From contig JAVMKO010000003.1 in the NCBI GenBank assembly GCA_032164245.1, positions 31,061,390 through 31,125,389 of the forward strand: a stretch of 64,000 nt of DNA. The letters are read 5' to 3'. Numbering within the stretch: the stretch's first letter is position 1; each line of letters begins with the position of its first letter. The notes beneath the pieces were generated by a model, which worked only from the letters and a program-made list of their open reading frames with translations, did no database searches and was not told the origin of the DNA. Both the position numbers and the translations under genes were made by a program. Origin of the DNA: Sternotherus odoratus. Lineage: Eukaryota > Chordata > Testudines > Kinosternidae. Shown here piece by piece: positions 21,096 to 32,951 of this stretch.

Positions 21096-23876
21096 TGAGC
21101 TACCATCTAGCAGCAGCCTAAGAAGTAAAAGTGTGTAGCACTGGTCATGTTTCCAAGCATTCTTTCCTCTGTACTGATGTTTCTGTAGAGGGGTGTCAGA
21201 TGTGTATGTATATGGATGATTATCCTGTATAGATCTCTTTGAAATCTGTACTGTCAGCATATTTGAAAAGTTGTTCTGCTTCCATGACTGTTTTCTTGGG
21301 TTAATGCTATTAAATGCTCCCCAGCATATTTGAGAGTCCTGGTCTACTCTGCTGGGTGGGTTTGGGACTAAACAGCTTCATCCTTGGCTCTAGTAGCTGC
21401 TGCATTGCCCTCTGAGGGAACTCTCTGGAGACTCCTGGCTTGTGCATGCTAAGAAAATATGCACTTAGACTGGCGCAACCCCCTAAATAAGATGAGATGC
21501 ACTGGATTGAAGAGGGACTTACACCATATAGCTTAGCTCAGCAACTTACTAAAGTAAACTGCATCCTACTCTGTGCTGATTTAAATCAGAACTGTGCCCT
21601 GGTGTTCCCAATATATCTTGGTGTATTTCTCAAACATCACTGCAGTCTGCAGATCTGAAAAAAAGCTTGTACCACCCTTGGGTACAATAAGAGCTGTGTA
21701 AAACAGCAGCATGTAGTATCAGAATGCAGGGTTTTTTTAAAGATGGAGAGAATGAGATAGTACATCCCAGTTAGTGAATCTTGACCTCTGAATCCCTTTA
21801 AATATCATCTCTGTAGGTTTGCTTCGAGTAGGTCAATCCTACATCTCTCATTTCACCAAAGTAGCATGTGGTGTCTGTGCTGTTTATCATTGTCAAGAAT
21901 ATGGAGCTTGCAGTGTGCAATAAGACAATCATCTTAAAAGTCATTCTTGTCATAGCATATCTTCAATTTGCTGATCCATAGGTACAAATCCAGTTTTTAA
22001 AAACAAAGAGGATGACTATTTCATGAGATTTGAGATCTCAAGATTCCCCTGGTTCTTATGCTACATGAGATAAGGAAATGAGCAACTGCCAGCATGCAAA
22101 AAGTTAGTTACTGAATTTTGTCATCTGATGATCTTCAGAGGAGCCCTGCCTACACATCTAAGGGGAGAATTTGGCAATATAGTAGCATCTAATACATTTA
22201 ATTTCACAGTCATTGAATAGAGAAAATGTCAAGCAAACAGAACTCGAGAGAGACCAAGCTCAACAGTCAGTTAAGTCGAAATTTTTAGAAGGCGGGGAAA
22301 TGCTTTGAATTCCAATTCTGTCTACAGAAGACAGGCATCAAGATTCCAATTCTGAATTCAAAATACATTTCTGCCAAATAGAGAAATAAAGCAGTAACCA
22401 CTAAAATGAACAAGATATTGTAAATTATCAACCATTTTTTGAATCTGTTTTGAACTGTATTCTCTAAGCATCACATAGAATGGTACTGTACTAGCTAACA
22501 TAACTATATAGCACATCTTTTTTCACTCAAACAGTGAGGTTGATAAGACCACTGAAGACATGTCTGAAAGGGAAAAGTTGCTAGAAGCCAATAGGTCTTT
22601 GTCCAGTTGCTTCAGCATGACAGCATCAGAATGTCAGACTCAACTGGGAAAGATGTTCATCAAAAATTCAGTCTGAAACATGGAAATGTAAGGTAAAATC
22701 ACTATAGCATTGATAAAACTGCAAATTTGTATTAAAAAATAAAATATAATAAAGCTTATTTGCTTTTCTAGGACAAACCCAAACTCATGATCAGAGACCT
22801 AAATTCTTAAAGTGTACAGCAAGTGAGGAATTGGAATTGGAAAGGTCTGGAGGGAATTTTACAGTTGTCTTATTTATCTATGGGAGAGCTTGTGAACTTG
22901 AGATGTCTTCAAATTGAAGCCAGATTTCTCATGGCTGTACAGAATCATGGATGTGTTGAGATTTACCTGTAGTTTTGGAGATTAATGTACACATCTGTAT
23001 AGCTTTCACAGTAATTTTCCTGCTATTGTGGCAGGAGTTATGAAGCACACTTATTTCCAAGTGACTATCATGAAAGACTCTGTTTCATTTGTGAAAGCAT
23101 TTGGTATTCAGCAGTGCTTCTAAGGCACAACCCATTGCACTGTACTACTACATAGAAAATCATATTGTGCATAATAGAGTATTACATTATACAACTAACT
23201 ACATTTTACCACTTGTATATCCCATTAGTATTTCAGATTAGGTTTTGGTTGGTTGGTTGATATTTCCCCTCTTTACATTAAAACATTATTTTACCACAAA
23301 TGCTTTGTCTGTTTGTAATACAAACAAAACCCATAGCATATCCCATCCGACCCCTTCATTATATCAGAAACTGAGTGCAGGCTTCCTCCCACCAAGTAAA
23401 TACTCATTTTGAGGCAAATTAATCTTCTTGAATGTTAGAATGTTTCTGATGTTGCTGTTTTTTCTATAGGTCTCCTGATCTGTCTGCAGCTGACCTAATT
23501 TTGGAATAAATCCATACAAAGGCAAATGAAATATGAAAGGAATTAGTATCATGATTTTAGTGCTGGTGGACTACTATTTGAATCTCTTGAAGAGTTCTAA
23601 ATTCAAGACAATGAAAGTGCTGTGTCTTGCTTCTCTCATCATAGAAAGATTAGAGGAAGCACTGATTTCGTAGAAGATGAGGCAAATGTAAATACTTTTG
23701 TCTGGACATGCAGAATTTTAATTCTCATAGACTACTGAAAGTTTGTGTGTGTTCTTCTTTGTTATGTTAAAATGTGCTGATGTATGATCATAGAATCAAA
23801 AGTTAGACCTCTTTCAGTGGAATATGGCTTGAGGATCTTTCTAAAAGAAGATGAGATTATACTAATTTATTATCAT
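21096..23876. other. Unassigned AT-rich sequence
   Basis: No gene or repeat that I recognise in 2.8 kb. A TTGGTTGGTTGG run lies at 23245-23260. Confidence 0.45.
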
Positions 23877-24591
23877 TGTCATAAGTGTAAAGTGCTGGAG
23901 AGGGTTAATGTTACCTGAGAACAAGTGACGTAAGAGCTTCCCTGCCATGAGGGAGGGAGGGAGTTTTCAGTTTGAGTTGGGCTGGCCATGTAGCTTGGCA
24001 AGGGTCCCGGAGCGTCTCTGGCTTTTGAGAACGACTCTGCTTCCTTCTTATATTTCTAATTAACTGACTAAGTGATGTTAATTTTCCTAAGTCTGTACCT
24101 ATTTGAGGTATCTCTATCTTTTTCAGAGGGGGAGTTAGTGAACTCTAAATTGTAAGTTGTACTGTAGCCTATGTTCTAATCTCTTTTCTTTATTAAATCT
24201 TGTTAGTTATAAAAAGTGTTTGGTTTATTTCCCTTAAGGTTTTCTCTGCTTCCAGTCTGGGAAGAGAGGAGGGAGGGAAGTAAGTAAAAGGACCAGCTCA
24301 GGGTATGAGCTGAGGAAGGAAGTCTGTCTCTCTCTTCAGGCGAGAAGGGTGAGGGGGGAGGCTGACAGAGTTAGGGGTTTGGGGAGTCTGAGTATCCCAC
24401 TCCAGGGCTTTGGAGATCTACTCAGATGGTGGCAGCCAGGGGTCCCCAAGTTCCCAGCTGGTAAAGTGTGGGAGTCTGGGGGTGTAGAGGATAAACTTAA
24501 GCTGGGGAGCAGTTAAAGTTTGTTGGTCTGGCAATAAAGAGTCCTTTTCTCTGTACTCAAGAGCACAGAGACTGGGTAGCACACTCTAACA
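23877..24591 (+). mobile_element. Solo LTR, family A, copy 2
   Basis: A 715-bp segment starting TGTCATAAGT and ending CTCTAACA with the 5-bp duplication ATCAT (23872-23876 and 24592-24596). It shares with 15965-17037 the GAGCTTCCCTGCCATGAGGG region, TTTATTAAATCTTG and the TTTATTTCCCTT stretch. The size difference means one copy gained or lost internal blocks. No retroviral genes adjoin it. Confidence 0.85.
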
Positions 24592-24596
24592 ATCAT

Positions 24597-24979
24597 AATT
24601 CAGAGAGTCTCGGACCTGAATTATCCCCCCGTGACTCATAGTTTGCAATTCTTCACGCTTGAACTTGTAATGAACTACAAGTGGCGAATCTTGATCACGT
24701 GCTTTGGGTTGGATTGACTGCAAGCTTCAGGATCAGGATGGAATTTTCCTCTATCATGATCAGAGCAAAAGTGGAAGATAAAATTTTAAACTTAAGAGCG
24801 CCAGGTCTTGTCTATGGAGGAGCTCAAAGTCCCATTTGCAGAGATGCCGAAGTGCCATTTATTTTTAATGTGTGTTAGAATCCTAAGTGTGTTAGGCTCC
24901 AGGTCAATTCAGTGTTTTTGAAAATGTTTTCCCTTGTTGTGTTTTTACCCACTCTGAAGCATTGTGGGTGAAGTTTTCC
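24597..24979. other. Unassigned sequence
   Basis: No gene or repeat recognised; the 65-residue frame at 24681-24878 has no recognisable feature. Confidence 0.4.
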
Positions 24980-25098
24980 CAGAGGTGAAAGTAAGCTGGT
25001 ATGCCCCGGTACAGCGTACCAGCAAGAGCTAGTGTGCCGTACCGGGGTGGCCCGGCTTCCCCAGGCAGCAATTTAAAGGACCTGGGGCTCCCAGCAAT
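24980..25098 (+). mobile_element. Truncated MITE (GTACCGG-rich)
   Basis: Starts CAGAGGTGAAAGTAAGC followed by imperfect inverted GGTAC/GTACC motifs (CCCCGGTACAGCGTACC, GCCGTACCGGGG) and TTTAAAGGACCTGGGGC. The CAG start and this composition suggest a hAT-type MITE, but only one end is present. Confidence 0.5.
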
Positions 25099-25372
25099 GG
25101 GACAGTTGGTTGCTTCCAAATGGTTGTTCTCAATTTAAAAGTGACTATTTTAAAATACTTTACCTGTTTGCCTTCTTTTTAACTAACTGTGGGGAAAAAA
25201 ATCTTTTACTGGTTCAGAAATGTTTCAGTTTTTTTTTTTACACTTAAATCAATTGAAAATGGCTTTTTAAACCAAGATTCATATTTGACTTGAACTTGAT
25301 CTTCAGTGATGAATGTATAAAGACATCAAAGTTAGACATTAAATTATCCAGCTTACATACTGTGTGGCAGGT

Positions 25373-25815
25373 TGCTGGCCAGGAGCTGCTGAGCCAGCCC
25401 TGCTTCCCCTTTAAGGGAGAAAAGCCTCTGCAAACCTTCCCTAGCAGGGAAGGCTAATCAGCCACCTGGGTGTAGCCCTGGGCTGCAGAGGGCTTAATGT
25501 GTCACACCTGGCAGCCTCCCCAGGGGATAAAGCCTGGCACCGAGGAAGCCAAAAGGGAGAAGGAGGAAGGAGACAGAGAGAGAAGGTGCAGGGAAGTGAG
25601 TAGAGCTGAGGAAGGTAGCTGAGGCTAGGTGCCTGCCAGAGCTAACCGTTCCTGAGGCCAGCCAAGTGAGGGCTGGGCCTGAGCTAAGCCTGAGCTAACT
25701 GTTAAAGCTGTATATAGGTGGTGGGGGGTTTGCACTGTGAATAAACAGACACTGGTGAAGCCAAAAAGGACTCTCCTGCCTATTTTTGAAGTGGGCGACA
25801 AGTGGATCTCCTACA
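25373..25815 (+). mobile_element. Solo LTR, family B, 4-bp TSD
   Basis: A 443-bp segment from TGTGGCAG to CTCCTACA flanked by ACTG (25369-25372 and 25816-25819). It contains a candidate TATA box (GCTGTATATAGG, about 25708) and AATAAA about 30 bp downstream (GTGAATAAACAG, near 25740), the order expected of an LTR promoter and poly(A) signal on the plus strand. Four-base duplications are usual for gammaretrovirus-like elements. No internal genes remain. Confidence 0.8.
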
Positions 25816-26039
25816 ACTGATAGAAAATTATCTTACATCTCATTAGTGGTCTGTGTGAATTAAGTTTTGTCTCAGTCCAGTTCCTGGTGCGTAATGAAAA
25901 TCATCACAATGGCAAAAATTATAACACTTTTTACCAGTCTCAGAAGAGACCAGAAGGAATGAATAGACTTGCTGACTCACATGCCTTTCCATCCTGAGAG
26001 ATGGTCCTCCAGTTTAGGATACAGATATATCTGTTAGCA

Positions 26040-26662
26040 CATGTTAATAGCCAAGCTGGTCGGGGATGTGTCTTGAGCCTCTGTTTGGGTCATCGTGGAT
26101 AGCTCTCTAAAGACATCCACGCAGTGTGCAGCAGCAGTCAAAAAAGCAACAGGATGTTAGGAATCATTAAAAAAGGGGTAGAGAATAAGACAGAGAATAT
26201 CTTATTGCCCTTATATAAATCCAAGGTGTGCCCTCATCTTGAATATTGTGTACAGATGTGGACTCATCTCAAAAAGGACATACTGGCATTAGAAAAGGAT
26301 CAGAGAAGGGCAACTAAATTGATTAGGGGTTTGGAACAGGTCCCATATGAGGAGAGATTAAAGAGGCTAGGTCTTTTCATCTTGCAAAAGAGGAGACTAA
26401 GGAGGGATATGATAGAGGTATATAAAACTTTGAGTGGTGTGGAGAAAGTGAATAAGGAAAAGTTATTTACTTGTTCCCATAATATAAGAACTAGGGGCCA
26501 CCAAATGAAATTAATGGGCAGCAAGTTTAAAACAAATAAAAGGAAGTTCTTCTTCACACAGCCCACAGTCAACCTGTGGAACTCCTTGCCAGAGGAGATT
26601 ATGAAGGCTAGGAATATAACAGGGTTTAAAAGAGAACTGGACGAATTCATGGAGGTTAAGTC
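26040..26662 (+). pseudogene. CR1 LINE reverse transcriptase C-terminus
   Basis: A frame from 26124 encodes the C-terminal thumb and tail of a CR1-type reverse transcriptase: ILLPLYKSKVCPHLEYCVQM, then ALEKDQRRATKLIRGLEQVP, YEERLKRLGLF, KRRLRRDMIEVYK and FFFTQPTVNLWNSLPEEIMK. The LPLYxSxxxPHLEYC and RRATK signatures are classic for CR1. Upstream catalytic motifs are absent (5' truncation). The frame runs on artificially into the LTR inserted at 26663. The element's 3' UTR resumes at 27809. Confidence 0.9.
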
Positions 26663-27803
26663 TGTGACGAGTTGGGATCACAGAAACCCTCTTAGAAGCT
26701 GTCACCTGATACGCCAAGGCTACTCCTGCCTCTGTTTTCCTGCCCAAACAGCTTAGGACTCAGTACCCTGCCTGGTTTGAGTCAGACTCACTAGCTGCTG
26801 CAACACCAGACCCAGGGCTGAGCCACATCACCCAACAGCTATGGGCTTGCCTGGAAACAGGTTAGGAAGTATTCCTGCCCTTGACACTCAGATGCTCAAC
26901 TCCCAGTGGGATCCAAACCCTGAATAAATCCATTTTAACCTGTAACTCACAGATTGTTCGCCCTCTATAACAATGATAGAGAAATATGTACAGCTGTTCC
27001 CCCCCCCCCCCACCCCAGGTTCCAACACATACTCCAGGTTAATTAATAAGTAAAAAGTGATTTTAATAAAGACAGGAAGTAGGATTTAAGTGGTCCCAGG
27101 TAGTAACAGACAGAACAAAGTGAATCACCAAATACAATAAAATAGAACATGCAGATCTATCACTAATACAGTAAAAGCCTCACCCTCAGATATTTCAGTG
27201 AATTTCTTCTTTCAGACTAATCTCCCCTTTGGTCTGGGTCCAGCTATCATTCCCCCCCCCCCCCCCCCATCACTGTCTTCTGTTCCACTTTCTTTCTGGT
27301 ATCCTTGGGGGGTGGAGAGGCTGTTCTTTGAGCCAGCTGAAGACCAAATGGAGGGATCTCTCCAGGTTTATATAGACTTTCTCTTGTGGGTGGAGACCCC
27401 CTCCTCCTTCCTATGCAGAGTCCAGTTGTAAAATGGAGTTTCAGAGCCACATGTCTGAGCAGACTCACTTCATTACCAGCCAGACCACATTCCTGGGGAA
27501 GCCCAGGTGTGAACATGCATTTACAAAGGTCATTGTTAGCTTGATTGGGCTTAACTGAGGATAATTCTCTCTCAGAGAGCTGCTCAGCTGCTTCCCAAAG
27601 TCTACTTACAACTATTCAAGCACATAGCCAATATTCATAACTTTGAATACAAAAGAGACACATACATACAAATAGGATGAACAGATCCAGCGGATCATTT
27701 ACATGTGTTACATGGCATATGTAGAAAAGCATATTCCAGTTATAGCATACACACATTTATAGGCACCCCCCCCCCAATAATCCTTATGGGGTACACCGTC
27801 ACA
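26663..27803 (-). mobile_element. LTR, family C, inserted in CR1
   Basis: A 1141-bp element with ends TGTGACG and CGTCACA and the 5-bp duplication AAGTC (26658-26662 and 27804-27808). On the minus strand it has a TATA box (GTCTATATAAACC, around 27365) and a later TTTATTAAAATCAC tract, so transcription would run minus. It contains a C17 run at 27252-27268 and a C10-plus run near 27000. The shorter copy at 19085 lacks much of this. No gag, pol or env is adjacent: solo LTR. Confidence 0.85.
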
Positions 27804-27808
27804 AAGTC

Positions 27809-28024
27809 CATTAATGGCTATTAGCCAGCATGGGTAAGAAATGGTGTCCCTAGCCTCTGTTTATCAGAAGGGGGTGATGGACAGCAGGAGAGAGATCACT
27901 TGATCATTAGCTGTTAGGGTCACTCACTTCGGGGCACCTGGCATTGGCCACTGTCGATAGATAAGATACTGGGCTGGATGGACCTTTGGTCTGACCCAGT
28001 ACGGCCATTATTATGTTCTTATAT
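27809..28024 (+). mobile_element. CR1 3' UTR and tail
   Basis: Continues the CR1 copy beyond the inserted LTR: ATTAATGGCTATTAGCCAGC at the start, then GATACTGGGCTGGATGG and CTTTGGTCTGACCCAGTACG, ending in a TTATTATGTTCTTATA tail of the short-repeat type found at CR1-group 3' ends. Confidence 0.85.
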
Positions 28025-28904
28025 TTAAGCTGGGTACACTCCCTCCTCTCTAAGGTAGTCTCAGCGGGGTCTTTTTCCCAGCTCCAACACCACTGCAGGA
28101 GACCCTGTCTCCCTGCAACTTAACTCTGGGGTCTCCCCTCACCCCTTCTAGTTCTGCCCTCCCTGAAATCCCTCTCACCCATTATAGCCCAGCTGCATCC
28201 CTGCTCTCTTCATTGGCTTAACTGGGAGAGCCTGCAGTGGCACAGGGGACAGACACCTTGTTTCAAGGGTCATAATTGGGACCAAGAATCAAGCCTACAT
28301 GACACTCTATGGCCATAATAAATAGTGCTAATGGAACATTAATAACAAAAATGGACATGAAAGAGAATCCTTTCATAGTTCAGGACTAGAAATGCTAAAC
28401 CTCTTTACCAAGTGATCTTTCATCAGAGCAAAAGGAGATTCACAGCTTCTCTCATGATGAAATGCATATAACTCAGGAATATCAACTCTAACTTTCCTTC
28501 AAATAACCCACCATGCTGCATGCAATACTTAAATGATAGCATCCAAAAATGCAGTTAAATGCAAACACTGGACAGTGATGAAACTCAAGTTGCTTTCAGC
28601 AAGCAAATCCTTGTCATGTCAGTTTGCCTAGACCCTAAATGAAGACAAGGGGGACAAAGATTGTTTCCTGCTGTGTTGAAGACATCTCTCTTCTCCTTAA
28701 TTGAAAAGCTATTGTAACCCTGCATTATTGGACTGTGTCTTTGAGCCTCAGTGCAGCAAATGCTCAAGCATGTGAGTAACTTTATCAATGGGAGTAGTCT
28801 CATATGCCTGTAAATCAGTACCATTGAATATTGGTTAGGCAGGCAGTCACCTGTGACCATTAGATGACTCATTTACTTAAATACTTAAACTCAGTTTTAA
28901 TGGT
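28025..28904. other. Unassigned sequence
   Basis: A GC-richer, pyrimidine-rich segment (28040-28260) is followed by AT-rich DNA. No gene or family recognised. Confidence 0.4.
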
Positions 28905-29075
28905 AACTTGTCCCCTCCTGATGTCGGTAGGTCTGTTTAATCTCTCTCCTCTTAGGTTGTGAGCTCTCTGGGGTAGGGACTTCACTCCCTCCCACACATC
29001 TGTACAATGCCTAGCATAATTAGGCCTCGTCCCTGATTGTGGCTTCTACATGCTACTGCAAACAAATAATAAATA
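28905..29075 (+). repeat. L2/MIR-type 3' tail fragment
   Basis: Reads TTGTGAGCTCTCTGGGGTAG, then TCTGTACAATGCCTAGCATA and a terminal AAATAATAAATATTG. This is the standard 3' end shared by L2 LINEs and MIR-like SINEs, in sense orientation. Confidence 0.7.
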
Positions 29076-29959
29076 TTGTTCATAATAATATCATTCTTCA
29101 TTTCTAATTACATAATTTAAATAATGTAAAGGCATTAGTACCAATGCATGGTGCAGGGAATACCAGTAATTGAATGCACTGTGCAGAACATACTCTTCGT
29201 TGCTTAGCAGTTAAATGTATGCACATAGCTGCAGTGCTGACAAAATGCTAATAAAAGCTGACAAGTTATATCTCCAGAAAAATTACACAATTAAGAAAAA
29301 AAAATCTCTGAAGAAATGCAGGAGCAGCAGAAAATGGCACATACTGGTAGAGATCTCATCTCTCCTGAAGACACTGTCTTCAGCTCTGGGCCACTTAAGG
29401 GGCTGAAGGTGATGGGAAAGGATAAAGGTTCACAATTATAGCATGTGCTGCAGACAAATAAGATTATGGTAAGAGGTTTTGTTCCTTTTTGAAGATAGAA
29501 ATGTTTTTCTTGCAAAACTGTCCAGAGAAGTCTTTTTCTTCTCACTGTTCCCTGTTGTCTGCTTCCTGTGTTTTTGTAGTTCTTTCATAGCATCTGTCGC
29601 CATCAAATCTGTGACTTTTCCAGCAGATGGTTGTATCACACTATATAGGTTTTATTTATGTAATATGATACAGCCTATACTATTAATATAAAATGAATTG
29701 CTTTATCTGCACAACAGATCGTATAATGACACTAAATCATTTCATTGTTTTTAATTTGGTTTTTTTGTTATGAAAGGAATGAACACAAGGCAGAAGGACA
29801 GGGTGGTAGGCTGGGATTTTCAAAGAATTCAGTGGGATTTAGGGGTTTATATTCAGTTGGGGTTTGGATACTTAACCCTTTATTCTCCCTCCCCCCACTC
29901 TTGGGCTCTTTAGTAATATCAGCCGTGACATAAAGAACTCAGGAAGTGCAATCCGTCTT
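29076..29959. other. Unassigned AT-rich sequence
   Basis: No gene or repeat recognised; an 8-A run is present near 29300. Confidence 0.4.
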
Positions 29960-31626
29960 TTGGAAAGAGTCATTACTCATTATCCACTTTTATTAAGTCA
30001 GACTTGTAATAAAAAGTTAGCATTCTACATCACATATTACTTATTCAGGATCAGGTTAATATTCAAAGAAGCAGGCTAAAGATTCTAGCCTGCTGGCTGG
30101 GACAGTCTCCTTCTCTGACTACGCTAAAAAGACTGACCAAATTTCTTAATATCTTATCCTCTTTTCGCCATTTTTCTTGTGCACATCTGTGCTGTGAAAG
30201 CTTTTCCATTACAAGGACAATCTATATTTTACTATACCACAACTGCATAGAAGGGAGGAGGTGTCACATTTTTTCAATTATGTGCAGTACAAAATCTTGC
30301 AAACATGTTATTCTGTTTAAAACATAGATCTTTTAATGGAGCATTAAGTAAGCAGGTCAGAGCATCTCCAGAAAGCCAGCATTTTCTCATAGGATGAATC
30401 TTTCAAATAATTTCTTTCACAGGCTGATTCCAAGATACCACCACCACCACCACATGTTTCAGTAAGTTCCCCTTTCTCCATAACCTCTCCAACCCCTTCC
30501 TCGTGGAAAAATATGATGGATCTTAACTAGAGTCAGATGCCATCTATACAGTAATTTATGCATTTTTTCTTTGAGTACAAATTGAAGATATATATATCTC
30601 CTTTCCCATATAAAGACACACTCATCCAGATAAACATCTTTGTCCAAATCCCTCTCCCATCTTTTCATTATTAACTTCCTTTTCAATCAAATTGTATATA
30701 TCTTAGAAATTAAACTTTGTTCCAGCTTGCTTCTTGGTCAATTTCTTAATTGTGTTTAAAGGTCTAGATAGAGCTGCCTCATATCCAGATTTCACAATAA
30801 AATGAGTTGAAAATACGGGATCTTTAAATGATTTCCATTACTACATAGCTATTGGTATGATTTCCAAGGAGCAACTGTCTAAATTGAGTAATCTCAGCTC
30901 TTACCCACAACAAATAGTCACTTTGATATTTCCTAGGGATAAATTCCTGATTATTAATTAAAGTAGATAAGGGAGAGGAGAGGACCTACATGACAGGAAT
31001 TTAGATAATTTGTCCAAAGCTGCTAAGTGGGATAAATGAGTAATATTTTTTTTTTAATTATGACCTAAATTTATTTTTAACCCAACAGTTACTATGAATA
31101 ACTATATTCGGGTTCCAGTCTTGTTTGAGTTTTCCCCAGTGCTTGGATGGTCTGTTGCTAACCCAGTTGATCACATTTTTGAATTGTGATGCATAATAAT
31201 AAGCCAAATTAGGGAAAGGCAAACCATCCCTATTTGTAGCCTTATACAGAACTTTATAACTCACCCTTTGTCTTTTACATTTCCTTATGAATTTTAATAG
31301 TGCATCCTGCCATGTTTTAATGTCATGTCAGGGATATCAATAGGGATGCTGAAACAAAAATATCAAGTTTGAGAGGACATTCATCTTTACTGTGGCTATG
31401 CTGCCTAGCAAAGGAATTTCTTATTTGTTCCATTACTCCAAGTCTTTTACTATTTTACTTCAGAGCAGAGGGTAATCTTCCTTTAAAAAGATTTTTATAT
31501 TTCTCCAAAATATTTATTCCTAAATATTTGAAAGATTACTCTATCAATTTAAATTTATTTAGCTGCCAACTATTTGTTCTGAGGCTTTGGGAGATATAAA
31601 TTCCTCAAATTTCAGGTTCTTTGTCA

Positions 31627-32660
31627 AGACAAAGTGGGTGAGGTAATATTTTTTTATTGAAGCAATTCTCTTGGTGAAATAGACAAGCTTTTGAGCTCCA
31701 CAGAGCTCTTTTTCGCCTTGTCTCTCTAATACAGGGGCGGGGAAACTTTTTGGCCTGAGGGTCACACCGGGTTTCTGAAATTGTATGTAGGGAGGGTTAG
31801 GGAAGGCTGTGCCTCCCCGAACAGCCAGGCATGGCACAGCCTCTACCCCCATCTGACCTCCCCCCTGCTTCACGCTATCTGACCCCTCCCCTGGGGAATC
31901 CTGTCCCATCCAAATCCCCCTCTCCATCATGATGGCCTCCCCAGGACTCCCACCCCATTCCCCCAATCTCTGTCACCTGACTGCTTCCAGACCCTCCACC
32001 CCTAACTGTCCCCTGCCACTCGATCCAAACCCTCCTCTCCTTCCTGACTGCTCCCTGGGACCTCTGCCACATACAACCACCCCTTCTCCCTGTCCCCTGA
32101 GCACCCCCCAAACTCCCACCCTGGACTGTCCCCTGCCGCCCCATCCAACCCCTCCTCTCATTCCTAAATGCCCCCCCAGAATCCCTGTCCCCGTTCAACC
32201 CCCCCTGTTCCACACCCTCTGTCTGCCCAGACCCCTATCCACACCCTTTCGCCCTGACCATCCCATGAACTCCCCTGCCCTCTATCCAACCTTCCCTGCC
32301 CCCTTACCACGCTGCTGGTGGCGCGGCTGCACCAGGACAGGCAGCCGCGCCTCCCAGCTGGAGCCAGCCACACACCGTGCAGCTCAGAGCACCAGGTCAA
32401 GCCGCAGTTCTGCAGCCGTGCTACCCGGCAAGAGCTCACAGCCCTGCCAAGAGCATTACACCAGTGGTACAGTGAGCTGGAGCTGTGGGAGAGGGGAAAC
32501 AGCAGGGGAGGGGCCGGGGGCTAGGCCTCTGGGCCAGGAGCTGAAGGGCCGGGCAGTAGGGCCCTGTGGACTGGATGTGGCCTGTGGGCCGTAGTTTGCC
32601 CACCTCTGCTCTAATATCATGGGATCAACATGGCTGCAATGACACTGTAAACTGCAGGTG
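31627..32660. mobile_element. Penelope-like fragment split by a hAT
   Basis: From 31627 to about 31710 the sequence is the antisense of a terminal repeat (GTGGGTGAGGTAATATT through GAGCTCCACAGAGCTC). Then CCTTGTCTCTCTAATA begins the sense direction and, after the hAT at 31732-32608, continues as TCATGGGATCAACATGGCTG to about 32660. Same inverted-head layout as 12037-12205. It lies within the L1-like relic, so it inserted later than that element. Confidence 0.6.
31732..32608 (+). mobile_element. Non-autonomous hAT element, perfect 8-bp TSD
   Basis: 877 bp. Left end CAGGGGCGGGGAAACTT, right end AGTTTGCCCACCTCTG, flanked by CTCTAATA at 31724-31731 and 32609-32616. The interior is C-rich with imperfect repeats (GACTGCTTCC..., ACTGTCCCCTGCC). 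The long frames 31929-32594 (plus) and 31875-32213 (minus) are composition-driven. Same family as 1323-2024 and the fragment at 7493-7605. Confidence 0.9.
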
Positions 32661-32951
32661 TAGTTTGAAGCCAGGTACCTGCTCAAATTCCAAAGTCTAT
32701 TATTTTTAACGAGGCTTCTCGTTCCTGCAATTATAAAAAGACATCAGCATACAAAGCTATTTTATGTTTTAATCCAGAAGTTTTGATACCCTTTACCAAG
32801 GGACTGTTCCTCACGTTTATTACAAATGATTCCATTGCTAAAGCAAACAACAGGGGAGAGGGATAATGGGCAACCCCGGCTTGTATCCCTAGAAAAACTA
32901 AAATGAGGAGATTGATGACCACTAACTATTTCAGACACATGAAGATGAGTA

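Noticed and set aside
28040..28260. Possible LTR or gene fragment in a GC-richer patch
   Set aside because: No paired ends, duplication or similarity to the other LTRs that I could establish.
31929..32594. 221-residue Pro/Cys-rich plus-strand frame
   Set aside because: Lies inside a TSD-flanked non-autonomous hAT with low-complexity interior.
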